A stretch of DNA of 41,570 nucleotides, taken from assembly GCA_945861965.1 (NCBI GenBank), contig CAMAWM010000019.1, forward strand, positions 1 to 41,570, in the 5' to 3' direction. The DNA is from Chitinophaga pinensis. Lineage in GTDB: Bacteria; Bacteroidota; Bacteroidia; UKL13-3. This document shows, piece after piece, positions 7,070 through 15,769 of this stretch (positions are counted from its first letter, which is position 1; each line of letters opens with the position of its first letter). The notes below the pieces were generated by a model. It ran no database searches and had not been told where the DNA came from. It saw only the letters and a list, made by a program, of their open reading frames with translations. The translations under genes were made by a program, and so were the position numbers.

Positions 7070-9223
7070 TTACAATTCTACTTTTAATTCGTTTATTATT
7101 GAATCTGCTTTTGCCACTTTTTTCAATACCCAAAGTACAAATCGAATATCAACACCAACCGAGCGGCTGTAGCTTTCGTTCCATGCATAATCGTTAATTG
7201 TTGCCGTGTAAGCTCGATCGAAATTCACTCCAATTAATTCTCCTTTCGAATTCATAACTGGACTTCCACTATTTCCTCCAGTAGTATCCAAATTGTAAAG
7301 TAAGTCAACCGGTAAATCATTTAATTTGGGATGAATTAAAGTAGAAAAATCTCTCGCTAAGTACAATTCTTTAACAATATCCAACAACTCGTAATCTTTT
7401 CCATCTTCTTTTTCAATCATTCCGCCTAAAGTAGTAAAAGCATTGTTGTATATGGCATCGTTTGGCGAATACCCTTTTACATAACCATACGTAAAACGCA
7501 AAGTAGAATTTGCATCGGGCACAAAATTAGTTTGCATAAAAACTGATTTTGCGTCAGCATATTTTGCCATCAATAAATTTAATTCTCCTTCGCGTTTTCT
7601 GTCTTCATCATCATAAAAATTTAGTTCTTTATTTAGTTGCGATGCAAAATATAAAAGCAAATCATTCATCGAAAAAAGTTTATTCCAATCGGTATCAATC
7701 AGTACGTCTATTTCATCAGGCGATTTAAATAATGTTAAAGAATACATCGCATCTATTTTCCTTGAAATGTCAGATTCGTTTAATCCTTCTGAGAAAATTT
7801 GTACTTCTTTTATTTTATTTTCTGAGTTGAATTTAAGTGCATCTTCAAACATTTTTTTTACAACTGCTCTCTCAAAAGTTAAATCGTACTTTGCTTTAAA
7901 AGCATACAAAGTTTCTTTTAATTTTTTTTGATTCCGTTTTTTGAAATCAGATTTTTCTTCTTCGGTTTTTAGGTTTTGAAATGCCACTTTAAAATTGTCA
8001 ATTGTGGCTGCAGTTGCTAGTATTGGCGCTACTGAGTAAATGTAATCAAACCACAAATTGCGAGGGGCAAATTTTGTTATTTCATCGTATAATGTATTAA
8101 TGCGTGGAATCACCGCTGCATATTTTTCATTCAGCTCTGGTTTTGATTTGATAAAACTTTCTAGCTGATTTTCTTCTTCAAATTTTTTAGCGGTTAATCC
8201 AACTCGTTTAAATCCTTGTAATTTTCCTTTGTAATTTTTTGCAGTATTGGCTAATGATTTAATCTGAGAAGCATATTTAATTTCAAGAAATTTATTTTCC
8301 TTACCAATTTTTTCCATTTCGTTAATTTCCCAATCAAATAAATTGCTTACATATTTCAACATATATTGTTCGTGATACTTAAAAAATCCAGCAGGTCTGT
8401 GTCTGAATGTTCTTCCTGGATATCCAAGTACAAACACAAAATCATTTTCGCTTACACCGGCTTTATTTATTTTTAAAAATTTTGCTGGTTTGTATGGAAC
8501 ATTGTTCATGCTAAATTCAGCAGCAGTTCCATCAGGAGAAACGTAAGCTCTTAAAAAAGCAAAATCTCCGCTGTGACGAGGCCAAACCCAATTGTCCAAT
8601 TCGCCACCATATTCGCCAATACTGCGTGCAGGAACATAAACTATTCGTACATCTTTAAGCAACTTGTATCTAAATAAAGTATAGTTTCTTCCAACAAACA
8701 TTTCTGAAATTTCGCAACTCAATCCAGCATTATTTTTGTTTTCTTCTTCAACAATTTTTCTGCTGTTTTCAGAAATAAGTTTTAGTCGATCAACAGAATT
8801 TGAAATAATTTGCGTTCCGTTTAAAACCTTTGATGAAACATCTTCGTAGCTAGCTGTAATTTTACAAACCAATCCTTTTGCTTGTCTTTCATCCGCTTTG
8901 TTTTTTGCTAAAAACCCTTTGCTAATATAATTGTTGATGGTGTCGCTAATGGCAGCAACAAAACTGAAAGCGCAATGATGATTTGTTACTATTAAACCTT
9001 CGTTGCTTACAAAAGATCCTGTACAACCTCCAACTCTTACAATTGCATCAACAAGACTAACGCCTTTTGGGTTGTACAATTCAATCGGTTTTATTTTTAA
9101 TCCAACTTTCTTAAGATTTATGTTTTTTAAATCCGACAAAAGAAACATTCCTTCATCGGTTTTGTGGCTTTGAAATAGTAGAAAAGCAAAAAAAACTGCT
9201 GTAAATAATCTTATTTTCTTCAT
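7070..9223 (-). CDS. S46 family dipeptidyl-peptidase, DPP11-type (Asp/Glu-specific)
   Basis: This 717-residue periplasmic serine exopeptidase releases dipeptides from peptide N-termini for amino-acid nutrition. A hydrophobic N-terminal segment (residues 5-18) is the likely signal peptide. The chymotrypsin-like triad is visible: His in GLIVTNHHCAF (about 82-83), Asp in EYGGELDNWVWPRHSGDFAFLRAY, and Ser in TTGGNSGSPVMN. Counting 18 residues on from the catalytic Ser reaches the Arg of GVNFDRAY. In characterised S46 enzymes Arg at this place marks DPP11 (acidic P1) and Gly marks DPP7 (hydrophobic P1). A TACATTCG (9235-9228) ends 4 nt before the ATG, hinting at a leaderless message. The family is certain; the specificity is a one-residue inference. 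Confidence 0.93.
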   Translation of the reverse strand: MKKIRLFTAVFFAFLLFQSHKTDEGMFLLSDLKNINLKKVGLKIKPIELYNPKGVSLVDAIVRVGGCTGSFVSNEGLIVTNHHCAFSFVAAISDTINNYISKGFLAKNKADERQAKGLVCKITASYEDVSSKVLNGTQIISNSVDRLKLISENSRKIVEEENKNNAGLSCEISEMFVGRNYTLFRYKLLKDVRIVYVPARSIGEYGGELDNWVWPRHSGDFAFLRAYVSPDGTAAEFSMNNVPYKPAKFLKINKAGVSENDFVFVLGYPGRTFRHRPAGFFKYHEQYMLKYVSNLFDWEINEMEKIGKENKFLEIKYASQIKSLANTAKNYKGKLQGFKRVGLTAKKFEEENQLESFIKSKPELNEKYAAVIPRINTLYDEITKFAPRNLWFDYIYSVAPILATAATIDNFKVAFQNLKTEEEKSDFKKRNQKKLKETLYAFKAKYDLTFERAVVKKMFEDALKFNSENKIKEVQIFSEGLNESDISRKIDAMYSLTLFKSPDEIDVLIDTDWNKLFSMNDLLLYFASQLNKELNFYDDEDRKREGELNLLMAKYADAKSVFMQTNFVPDANSTLRFTYGYVKGYSPNDAIYNNAFTTLGGMIEKEDGKDYELLDIVKELYLARDFSTLIHPKLNDLPVDLLYNLDTTGGNSGSPVMNSKGELIGVNFDRAYTATINDYAWNESYSRSVGVDIRFVLWVLKKVAKADSIINELKVEL

Positions 9224-9227
9224 GTAG

Positions 9228-9235
9228 CGAATGTA
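9228..9235 (-). promoter_or_regulatory. -7-like element TACATTCG, 4 nt before the S46 peptidase ATG
   Basis: TACATTCG on the minus strand fits TAnnTTTG with one change. After CTAC the ATG follows (9223-9221). With the usual -7 placement the start site would fall on or next to the initiation codon. No convincing -33 TTTG is visible. Confidence 0.35.
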
Positions 9236-9325
9236 AAAAAATGTTTCATGAAAAATAGTTTTATTAAATCTGATTAGTATTTTTTAATTCAATTAAACAT
9301 TCTCAATTTAAGTTTGATTTTTTTT

Positions 9326-9333
9326 TATTTTCG
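9326..9333 (+). promoter_or_regulatory. -7-like element TATTTTCG, 4 nt before the EVE-domain ATG
   Basis: TATTTTCG is followed by TGCA and the ATG at 9338. The geometry is identical to that of the fmt and S46 peptidase genes. No strong -33 element is visible at the expected distance. Confidence 0.35.
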
Positions 9334-9337
9334 TGCA

Positions 9338-9745
9338 ATGAACTATTGGCTTATAAAATCAGAACCAGATGTGTACAGTTGGGAACAATTTGTGAAAGAA
9401 GAAAAAACGATGTGGAATGGTGTAAGAAATTATGCAGCCCGAAACCATCTTCGTGCAATGAAAAAAGGTGATTTAGCTTTTTGGTATCATAGCAATGTTG
9501 GAAAAGAGATAGTTGGCATTGCTAAAGTTGTTAAAGAAAATTACAAAGATCCAACTGCAACCGAAGGCGATTGGAGTGCGGTGGATTTTAAACCACATAA
9601 AAAGCTATTAAAATCAGTTTCGCTTGAACAAATTAAAACCAATAAAAATTTACAAAATATGCCATTGGTGAAAATAGGAAGACTATCTGTTTCGCCTGTT
9701 AGTTTAGCAGAGTTTGAAATAATTATGTCCTTGTCTGAACAATGA
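9338..9745 (+). CDS. EVE-domain protein
   Basis: This 135-residue protein is one EVE (PUA-like) domain: it begins MNYWLIKSEPDVYSWEQFVKE, then MWNGVRNYAARNHLRAMKKGDLAFWYHSN and GIAKVVKENYKDPTA, the standard family blocks. EVE domains bind modified bases in DNA or RNA; stand-alone bacterial versions are common, and their ligand here is unknown. The open frame extends upstream to a TTG at 9314, but the family starts at MNYWLIKSEPD, so the ATG at 9338 is chosen. A -7-like TATTTTCG ends only 4 nt before this ATG. It precedes pyrR by 104 bp with no visible functional link. Confidence 0.93.
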   Translation: MNYWLIKSEPDVYSWEQFVKEEKTMWNGVRNYAARNHLRAMKKGDLAFWYHSNVGKEIVGIAKVVKENYKDPTATEGDWSAVDFKPHKKLLKSVSLEQIKTNKNLQNMPLVKIGRLSVSPVSLAEFEIIMSLSEQ

Positions 9746-9849
9746 AAAAAGCACTTCAGAATATTGATAAAACCACACATTGAAATTGCTAAAACAATTT
9801 ACGATTAGAAAAATCACTTAAAAAAACTGATATTTGCCAAACTTCTTTG

Positions 9850-10392
9850 ATGAGTTCAAAAATCATTCTAGAGAAACAACAGTTTTCTATAACAATTGAT
9901 CGGCTTTGCTACGAGCTGATTGAAAGACACGACAATTTTTCAAATTCTGCATTGATTGGCTTGCAACCTCGAGGCACTTATTTTTCGCAAAGGGTATTCA
10001 AAAGACTTGTCGAAATCACATCCAATAAGAATATTTTGTATGGCGAGTTAGACATCGCATTTTATCGCGATGATTTCAGACGAACACAAGACGATCAAAT
10101 AATACCAAGCAAACTAGATATAAATTTTACAGTTGAAAATAAAAGAATTGTGCTTATTGACGATGTGCTTTTTACGGGCAGAACGATAAGAGCAGCTTTG
10201 GATGCATTGACCGATTTTGGAAGGCCAGCAAAAGTGGAATTGATGGTGTTGATTGATAGAAGATTTGGTCGCGATTTGCCCATTCAGCCAGATTATACAG
10301 GAATTGCAGTTGATACAAGAGCAAATGATAAAGTAAAAGTAGAATGGAAAGAAAATTCAAAACAGGATTTGGCATTGATAGTAACAAATTAG
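9850..10392 (+). CDS. pyrR: PyrR bifunctional regulator / uracil phosphoribosyltransferase
   Basis: This 180-residue type I phosphoribosyltransferase belongs to the PyrR family: it opens with EKQQFSITIDRLCYELIERH, has IGLQPRGTYFSQR (36-48), LDIAFYRDDFRR (68-79) and the PRPP loop VLIDDVLFTGRTIRA (101-115). PyrR converts uracil and PRPP to UMP and in many bacteria binds pyr mRNA to control attenuation. I see no obvious PyrR-binding anti-antiterminator in the 104 bp before it, so regulation here is unclear. A TTG one codon upstream (9847) is in frame, but the ATG at 9850 is the natural start. A weak GATATTTG (9831-9838) could be the -7 element. pyrB follows 13 bp downstream, forming a two-gene operon. 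Confidence 0.93.
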   Translation: MSSKIILEKQQFSITIDRLCYELIERHDNFSNSALIGLQPRGTYFSQRVFKRLVEITSNKNILYGELDIAFYRDDFRRTQDDQIIPSKLDINFTVENKRIVLIDDVLFTGRTIRAALDALTDFGRPAKVELMVLIDRRFGRDLPIQPDYTGIAVDTRANDKVKVEWKENSKQDLALIVTN

Positions 10393-10405
10393 CTAAGAAT
10401 AATAA

Positions 10406-11332
10406 ATGAAAAAAAGTTTCTCGCAAAAACATTTACTTGGCATCAAAGACTTAAGTCGTGATGACATTGAATTGGTTTTTGAAACTGCTGATAATTTTAA
10501 AACGGTAATCAACCGTCCCATAAAAAAAGTTCCTTCATTGCGTGATGTAACTGTAGCAAATATTTTTTTTGAAAACTCAACACGAACTAAAATTTCGTTT
10601 GAACTTGCTCAAAAAAGATTGAGTGCAGATGTAGTTAATTTTTCGGCTTCAGCATCTTCGGTTTCAAAAGGAGAAACTCTAATTGATACAGTGAAAAATA
10701 TTTTATCAATGAAAGTGGATATGGTTGTAATGCGTCATCCTTCGCCAGGCGCATGTGTTTTTCTGTCTAAACATATCGATGCAAGTATCATCAATGCTGG
10801 AGATGGAACAAATGAACATCCAACACAAGCTTTGCTTGATGCATATTCAATCAGAGAAAAACTAGGAAGTGTTAAAGGAAAAAAAGTAGCGATTATTGGT
10901 GATATTATGCATTCGAGAGTTGCACTTTCAAATATTTATTGCTTGCAAAAATTAGGAGCCGAAGTTATGGTTTGCGGCCCAACAACATTGATTCCAAAAC
11001 ACATTGGAACATTGGGTGTGAAAGTTGAATCGGATTTGATAAAAGCATTAAATTGGTGTGATGTTGCAAACATGTTGCGCATTCAATTAGAAAGACAAGA
11101 CATTAAATATTTCCCTTCGCTTCGCGAATATTCTATGTTGTATGGATTAAATAAAGAACGATTGGATTCGCTGAAAAAAGATATTGTTGTGATGCATCCT
11201 GGACCAATAAACAGAGGTGTAGAAATAACAAGTGATGTTGCTGATAGCATACACAGCATTATTCTTGATCAGGTAGAAAACGGAGTGGCAATAAGAATGG
11301 CTGTGATGTTTTTATTAGCAGGGAGAAATTAA
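10406..11332 (+). CDS. pyrB: Aspartate carbamoyltransferase, catalytic chain
   Basis: Catalyses the first committed step of pyrimidine synthesis: carbamoyl phosphate plus aspartate gives carbamoylaspartate. It has 308 residues, the normal catalytic-chain length. The carbamoyl-phosphate site is FFENSTRTKISFELA (54-68), the second domain interface is MRHPSPGACVFLSKH, and INAGDGTNEHPTQALLDAYSI and MHPGPINRGVEI are further conserved blocks. No pyrI regulatory chain is nearby, so this is probably the PyrR-associated unregulated trimer type. It ends 3 bp from the convergent AsmA-like gene. Confidence 0.96.
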   Translation: MKKSFSQKHLLGIKDLSRDDIELVFETADNFKTVINRPIKKVPSLRDVTVANIFFENSTRTKISFELAQKRLSADVVNFSASASSVSKGETLIDTVKNILSMKVDMVVMRHPSPGACVFLSKHIDASIINAGDGTNEHPTQALLDAYSIREKLGSVKGKKVAIIGDIMHSRVALSNIYCLQKLGAEVMVCGPTTLIPKHIGTLGVKVESDLIKALNWCDVANMLRIQLERQDIKYFPSLREYSMLYGLNKERLDSLKKDIVVMHPGPINRGVEITSDVADSIHSIILDQVENGVAIRMAVMFLLAGRN

Positions 11333-11335
11333 AAT

Positions 11336-13993
11336 TTACTTTCCAAACAAACCCTTTAACCTTTTCTTTGCTTCTTCTTCGGCTAGTTTTTTAAGTCTAT
11401 TTTTTTCGGCATTGGCTTTTGTTTCCACTTCTTTTTTTATTCTATCTATTTCTGCTGTTGCTTTATTTTCTGCTTCTTTCTTCAGTTTTTCTATCTCTGC
11501 TTTTGCTTGAGCTTCCAATTCTTTCTTTTTTTTATTTACTTCATCGGCAAGTTGATTTTTCAAATTTTCAGCTTCACTTTTTGCAATATCTGCAAGGTTA
11601 GTGGATACGACTGGTTTTGTAAATGTGCCTCCAATTTTTATTCCCACATTTATCATTTCATTCATTTTTATATTGGTCGCAGCTTTTTGATTTAATTGTT
11701 TCAATGCATCGTTAACTGCTGAATTTGCGGCTCCTAAATCTTTCTTAGAAACTGACGCAGTTCCAGTATAATCAATAGTTTGATCAAGACCTGTCGAACC
11801 GCTTAATGTGATATTTTGACCAGCGGCTTTTACTAAAAATGGTTTGGTGAAAATTCTTCCTTCACTTACTTCGTATTTTATCGTCACATCATTAAGTTCT
11901 AATTTTCTCAAGTCGTTTCGTTTCAAAACGTCAGCAAGTTTATTCAATGCTTCAACATTTGAAACCTCGGCATTTGAAAGGATTAAATCGCCATTTGCAT
12001 ATAATTTATCGTAAACGGGCATCATCTTACTATCTAACTCAGTTGTAAATTTAAATACATTGGTGCTAAAACTTCCTTTCATTTTTTCAGCAATAGGTGC
12101 AATTTTTTTAACCGTGTTAAATGTTTTAAATGCTTTTTGAATGTCAAGATTTTTAATTCCGAAAGTAAAATTCACAGTAGGATGTTTTGCGTTGGATGTT
12201 TCATAAAATCCATCCATACTTATGTTTGCTCCCAATGTATTTAAAGCAACTTTATTGAAGGATAATTTTTGATTAGAAACATTTACAGTGCCATTAAAAT
12301 TATCGATTTCCATGTTGGTGTACAGAAGTTTTCCAACATTTCCAGTTAATGTAAAATCTATATTTGATGGAATTTCAACAACACTTAAAGAGGTAGAATC
12401 GTTTACGGTGTTTGTATTTTTTTCGCCTTTGCTCAAAAATTGGTTGGCATCAATTGTATTGCTTTTAATATCAAGATTGCCGATTAAATTTCCTTTGCCA
12501 AAAAAGTAAGGAAAAAAGTTGCCTAATCCTCCATTCAATTGCATATCGCTATTCCCAATCTTCGCCTCAAAGTCTGTTAACTTTACAAGTTCTGGTGAAA
12601 ACGAAAGCATTGCGTTTTTTATATTCAATCCAAGAGACAACTCTTTACTAGAATAAACAATGTTCTCTGCTTTGATTGTTCCGCCCGCATAAAAATTAGC
12701 GTATTTTTTATTTTCAATATCAGCTATTTTCCCTTTCGCCTCAAAGTCTGAATTAATTAAACCACTAAGTTTTGTTCCTTCGGGCATCGGGGCTATTTTA
12801 ACAATATTCTCAAAGTTTAAATTTCCTTTAAGGTACGCCTCAATGTAAGGATCTTCAATAGGATTTATTGCTAATAATTTTGCATCAAAAGCATCTCCTT
12901 GTAGTTCAAAATGAAGTTTTGACAAATCAATTTTTGTATTATTCAGATTTCCATCGGGGTTTGTAATGTTTAAAATTATTGCCACGTTTTCAACCGGAGT
13001 TGGAAGTGCTGGATATTTAAACCAACCATTTTCGACAAGCAATTTTAATGTAAATCCTGGCATTGAAGTTTCATTGTAAATTCCTTTTGCAGTGCCATTA
13101 AAACTCATTTTGCCTTTGCTTTCCAAATCCTTAAAATCAGAAGAATAAATAGCAGGAATTAAAGATAAAAAATCTTTGAAATCATTTTTCTTAGCTGCGT
13201 ATTTGATATCAATAATTATATCATCGTTTTTCATTTCAAAATTTCCTTCAGCCGAAAATTGAAGTTCGTTTATATTTATTTCGTTATTTTTAAAAGCAAA
13301 TTTCATGTCGTTCATATTTGCTTCAACATCACAAAATCCATTTCCTTTCACTTTGTTTAGGTATGAAATTCCAGCCATTGTAAAAGTAAATCGTTCTACA
13401 TCAAAAGTGTTTTTCATTGTAAACAAATCTTGATTAAAATCGCCATTAAGCACATAATTCAGCCCATCAATTTCGCTACTCATATTGCCTACATTGTCCA
13501 CATAACTTATGTATGAGTTTTTCGCTTCAAACTTCTTTAACTTAACTGAAAATTTACTTGGTTCTGTTACTTTATCTGTTTGATTAGAATCGGTGGGTTT
13601 TGTAATATCCCAATTTGCTTTGCCGTTTTTTAAAATTATTGCATGAATTCTTGCAGCATTCATTACAATTGAACGAACCATTATTTGCTCGCCTTTTAAA
13701 ACACTCATCAAATCAAGAGTTGCAGTTGCTTCATTTATATATAATAAAGTATCGCCTTCAAATTCATTGATGCCTACAATGGATAAGTCATTAATTCCTA
13801 CAGAAAAGTTAGGAAATGATTTGAATAAACTTAGACTAATATTATCGCTAAAATTAATTTTAGCGTTTACGTTTTTATTGGTTTCTTCTTTTGCTATTTG
13901 TAAAATTTTATCTTTAAAAACAAATGGCAAAATTATGGCAGCAGTTAAGAGCAAAACTATAAGTAGAGCTAAAATTCTAAAAACTTTTTTCAT
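11336..13993 (-). CDS. AsmA-like membrane-anchored protein with charged coiled-coil tail
   Basis: This 885-residue protein starts with a single membrane segment (RILALLIVLLLTAAIILPFVF, about 6-26) followed by a long periplasmic beta-rich region of AsmA type (FSDNISLSLFKSFPNFSVGINDLSIVGINEFEGDTLLYINEATATLDLMSVLKGEQI, then repeated filament-like strands). AsmA relatives are bridge-like proteins linked to lipid traffic to, or assembly of, the outer membrane; that role is family knowledge, not shown here. From about residue 810 the sequence turns into a lysine/glutamate-rich coiled coil with a roughly 15-residue repeat (AEIEKLKKEAENKAT, AEIDRIKKEVETKAN, AEKNRLKKLAEEEAK), ending KRLKGLFGK. The upstream neighbour bshC is divergent, with 183 bp between. 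Confidence 0.85.
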   Translation of the reverse strand: MKKVFRILALLIVLLLTAAIILPFVFKDKILQIAKEETNKNVNAKINFSDNISLSLFKSFPNFSVGINDLSIVGINEFEGDTLLYINEATATLDLMSVLKGEQIMVRSIVMNAARIHAIILKNGKANWDITKPTDSNQTDKVTEPSKFSVKLKKFEAKNSYISYVDNVGNMSSEIDGLNYVLNGDFNQDLFTMKNTFDVERFTFTMAGISYLNKVKGNGFCDVEANMNDMKFAFKNNEININELQFSAEGNFEMKNDDIIIDIKYAAKKNDFKDFLSLIPAIYSSDFKDLESKGKMSFNGTAKGIYNETSMPGFTLKLLVENGWFKYPALPTPVENVAIILNITNPDGNLNNTKIDLSKLHFELQGDAFDAKLLAINPIEDPYIEAYLKGNLNFENIVKIAPMPEGTKLSGLINSDFEAKGKIADIENKKYANFYAGGTIKAENIVYSSKELSLGLNIKNAMLSFSPELVKLTDFEAKIGNSDMQLNGGLGNFFPYFFGKGNLIGNLDIKSNTIDANQFLSKGEKNTNTVNDSTSLSVVEIPSNIDFTLTGNVGKLLYTNMEIDNFNGTVNVSNQKLSFNKVALNTLGANISMDGFYETSNAKHPTVNFTFGIKNLDIQKAFKTFNTVKKIAPIAEKMKGSFSTNVFKFTTELDSKMMPVYDKLYANGDLILSNAEVSNVEALNKLADVLKRNDLRKLELNDVTIKYEVSEGRIFTKPFLVKAAGQNITLSGSTGLDQTIDYTGTASVSKKDLGAANSAVNDALKQLNQKAATNIKMNEMINVGIKIGGTFTKPVVSTNLADIAKSEAENLKNQLADEVNKKKKELEAQAKAEIEKLKKEAENKATAEIDRIKKEVETKANAEKNRLKKLAEEEAKKRLKGLFGK

Positions 13994-14176
13994 GAAATAT
14001 TTTTATGTTTATGGTTACGAATGTATGAATTATTATTGATGAAAATATTGGCTAATTACACTGATTTTACTCAAAATAAATTTACTTTTTCTGCTTTAAT
14101 TATGTAGTTAATTAGTTCATTAATCTATCGCTTTTATAAGTCAAATCTAATCTTCACATTTGCAAAAGAAATAGCT
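13994..14176. other. Divergent intergenic region between the AsmA-like gene and bshC
   Basis: These 183 bp carry the 5' signals of both genes. For bshC, CACATTTG (14155-14162) resembles TAnnTTTG with one change and would give a leader of roughly 10 nt; its -33 element is not convincing. I see no further structure. Confidence 0.3.
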
Positions 14177-15769
14177 ATGCATAATATCCCCATTACAGAA
14201 ACAGGCATATTGCCGCAAATTGTGATTGATTATCTTAATCAAGATAAAAAATTAAATACATTTTACTCCTATACTAATACTATTGAAAATTATAAAAAAC
14301 TAATTGATGAAAAAGATTTTTCAGTAGAAAAACGAAAAATACTTGTAGATGTTATACTTAGTCAATATCAAAATGCAAACATTGATTTGACAAATTCATC
14401 TTTAGTAAAATCAACTATTCATTCGCTTTCAAATTCAAACACATTTTCAATAACAACTGGCCATCAACTCTGTATTTTTGGAGGACCACTATACTTTATT
14501 TATAAAATATGTACTGCAATTGATTTGGCAAAACAACTCGCTGAAAAATATCCTCAATATAATTTTGCGCCTGTGTTTTGGTTGGCTAGCGAAGACCATG
14601 ATTTTGATGAAATAAATTCGATTCATTTGTTTGGTAAAAAAATTAAATGGGAAAAAGTTACCAATCATCAAGCTGTTGGAGGATTGGATTTAGAGGCGAT
14701 TAGCACTCAAATTGATTTAATAGCAGAATTAATCGGAGAAAAAGGCAAATCAAAAAAATGGATTGAAATACTACGAGATTCATATTCCGAAAAGTACAAT
14801 TTGTCTCAAGGGACAACTCGATTTGTACACGAAATATTTAAGAATGAAGGATTGATAATTTTGGATGCAAATGATGCTAGATTGAAAAAACAATTATTAA
14901 GTGTTATTAAAAAAGATTTGTTTGAACAACAAAGTTTTCATGCAGTAAATGAAACCAATAAAGAACTGAAGAAGAACTATAAACTTCAAATAAATGGTCG
15001 CGAAATAAATTTTTTTTATCTGCATGAAAAGTATGGAAGACGACTCATTAAAAAAAGAGATAATGGATTTGAATTGGCGGATTCAGATGTAATTTTCAGC
15101 AAAGATCAATTAGGAACAGAAATTGAAGTATATCCAGAAAAATTCAGTCCAAATGTATTGCTAAGGCCAATTTATCAAGAGTTGATATTGCCAAATCTTG
15201 CGTATGTTGGAGGGCCAGCCGAAGTTGCCTATTGGCTTCAGTTAAAAGCAGTTTTTGATAATTACAAAATTCAATATCCAATTATTGTATTGCGAAATTC
15301 ATTTTTGATTTTAGGGAAATCAATGAACGAAAAAATTAAAAAGTATGGATTGGAGATTAAAGATTTCTTTAAAGATGAAAAGTTGCTGACTGATTTATTT
15401 ATTAGTAAGAAATCAGAAACAAATTTACCAATTTACATAGATAAAGTAGATGAACTTTTTCAGAATATTTTTGATGAAACAAAAAATACTGATTCGAAAG
15501 TTGCAAAAGAAATTTTGAAAACTAAAAAGGAGATAAATAGTTTTCTAATATCAAAATTGAATGAAGTAAAACAAAGTGCTAAATTAAAAAACGAAAGAGA
15601 GATTGTGAGTTTGTTGAAATTGAAAGAGAAAATATTTCCATTAGGGACTTTTCAAGAACGAATTGAGAATATAATTCAATACGATTATCAAATGAATGAA
15701 AATTTGGTGGATATAATTTTGAGTAATTCAGACGCTTTTAATACCGATTTGAAAATTCTGATGGATTAA
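14177..15769 (+). CDS. bshC: Bacillithiol biosynthesis protein BshC (putative cysteine ligase)
   Basis: BshC adds cysteine to glucosaminyl-malate, the last step of bacillithiol synthesis, a low-molecular-weight thiol used in place of glutathione. The 530-residue length is normal. Signatures are TTGHQLCIFGGPLYFIYK (93-110), FAPVFWLASEDHDFDEIN (130-147), SPNVLLRPIYQELILPNLAYVGGPAEVAYW, and a long C-terminal coiled-coil region (about 420-500). bshA and bshB are not in this window, so the pathway is split across the genome. The 3' end overlaps the convergent methyltransferase gene by 32 bp. Confidence 0.95.
   Translation: MHNIPITETGILPQIVIDYLNQDKKLNTFYSYTNTIENYKKLIDEKDFSVEKRKILVDVILSQYQNANIDLTNSSLVKSTIHSLSNSNTFSITTGHQLCIFGGPLYFIYKICTAIDLAKQLAEKYPQYNFAPVFWLASEDHDFDEINSIHLFGKKIKWEKVTNHQAVGGLDLEAISTQIDLIAELIGEKGKSKKWIEILRDSYSEKYNLSQGTTRFVHEIFKNEGLIILDANDARLKKQLLSVIKKDLFEQQSFHAVNETNKELKKNYKLQINGREINFFYLHEKYGRRLIKKRDNGFELADSDVIFSKDQLGTEIEVYPEKFSPNVLLRPIYQELILPNLAYVGGPAEVAYWLQLKAVFDNYKIQYPIIVLRNSFLILGKSMNEKIKKYGLEIKDFFKDEKLLTDLFISKKSETNLPIYIDKVDELFQNIFDETKNTDSKVAKEILKTKKEINSFLISKLNEVKQSAKLKNEREIVSLLKLKEKIFPLGTFQERIENIIQYDYQMNENLVDIILSNSDAFNTDLKILMD

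Noticed and set aside
9314-9337. Longer N-terminus for the EVE-domain protein
   Set aside because: The extension starts at TTG, encodes promoter-like sequence and lies outside the family; MNYWLIKSEPD is the usual start.
9746-9849. PyrR-responsive attenuator before pyrR
   Set aside because: No stable terminator or anti-terminator pairing is visible in this AT-rich 104 bp segment.
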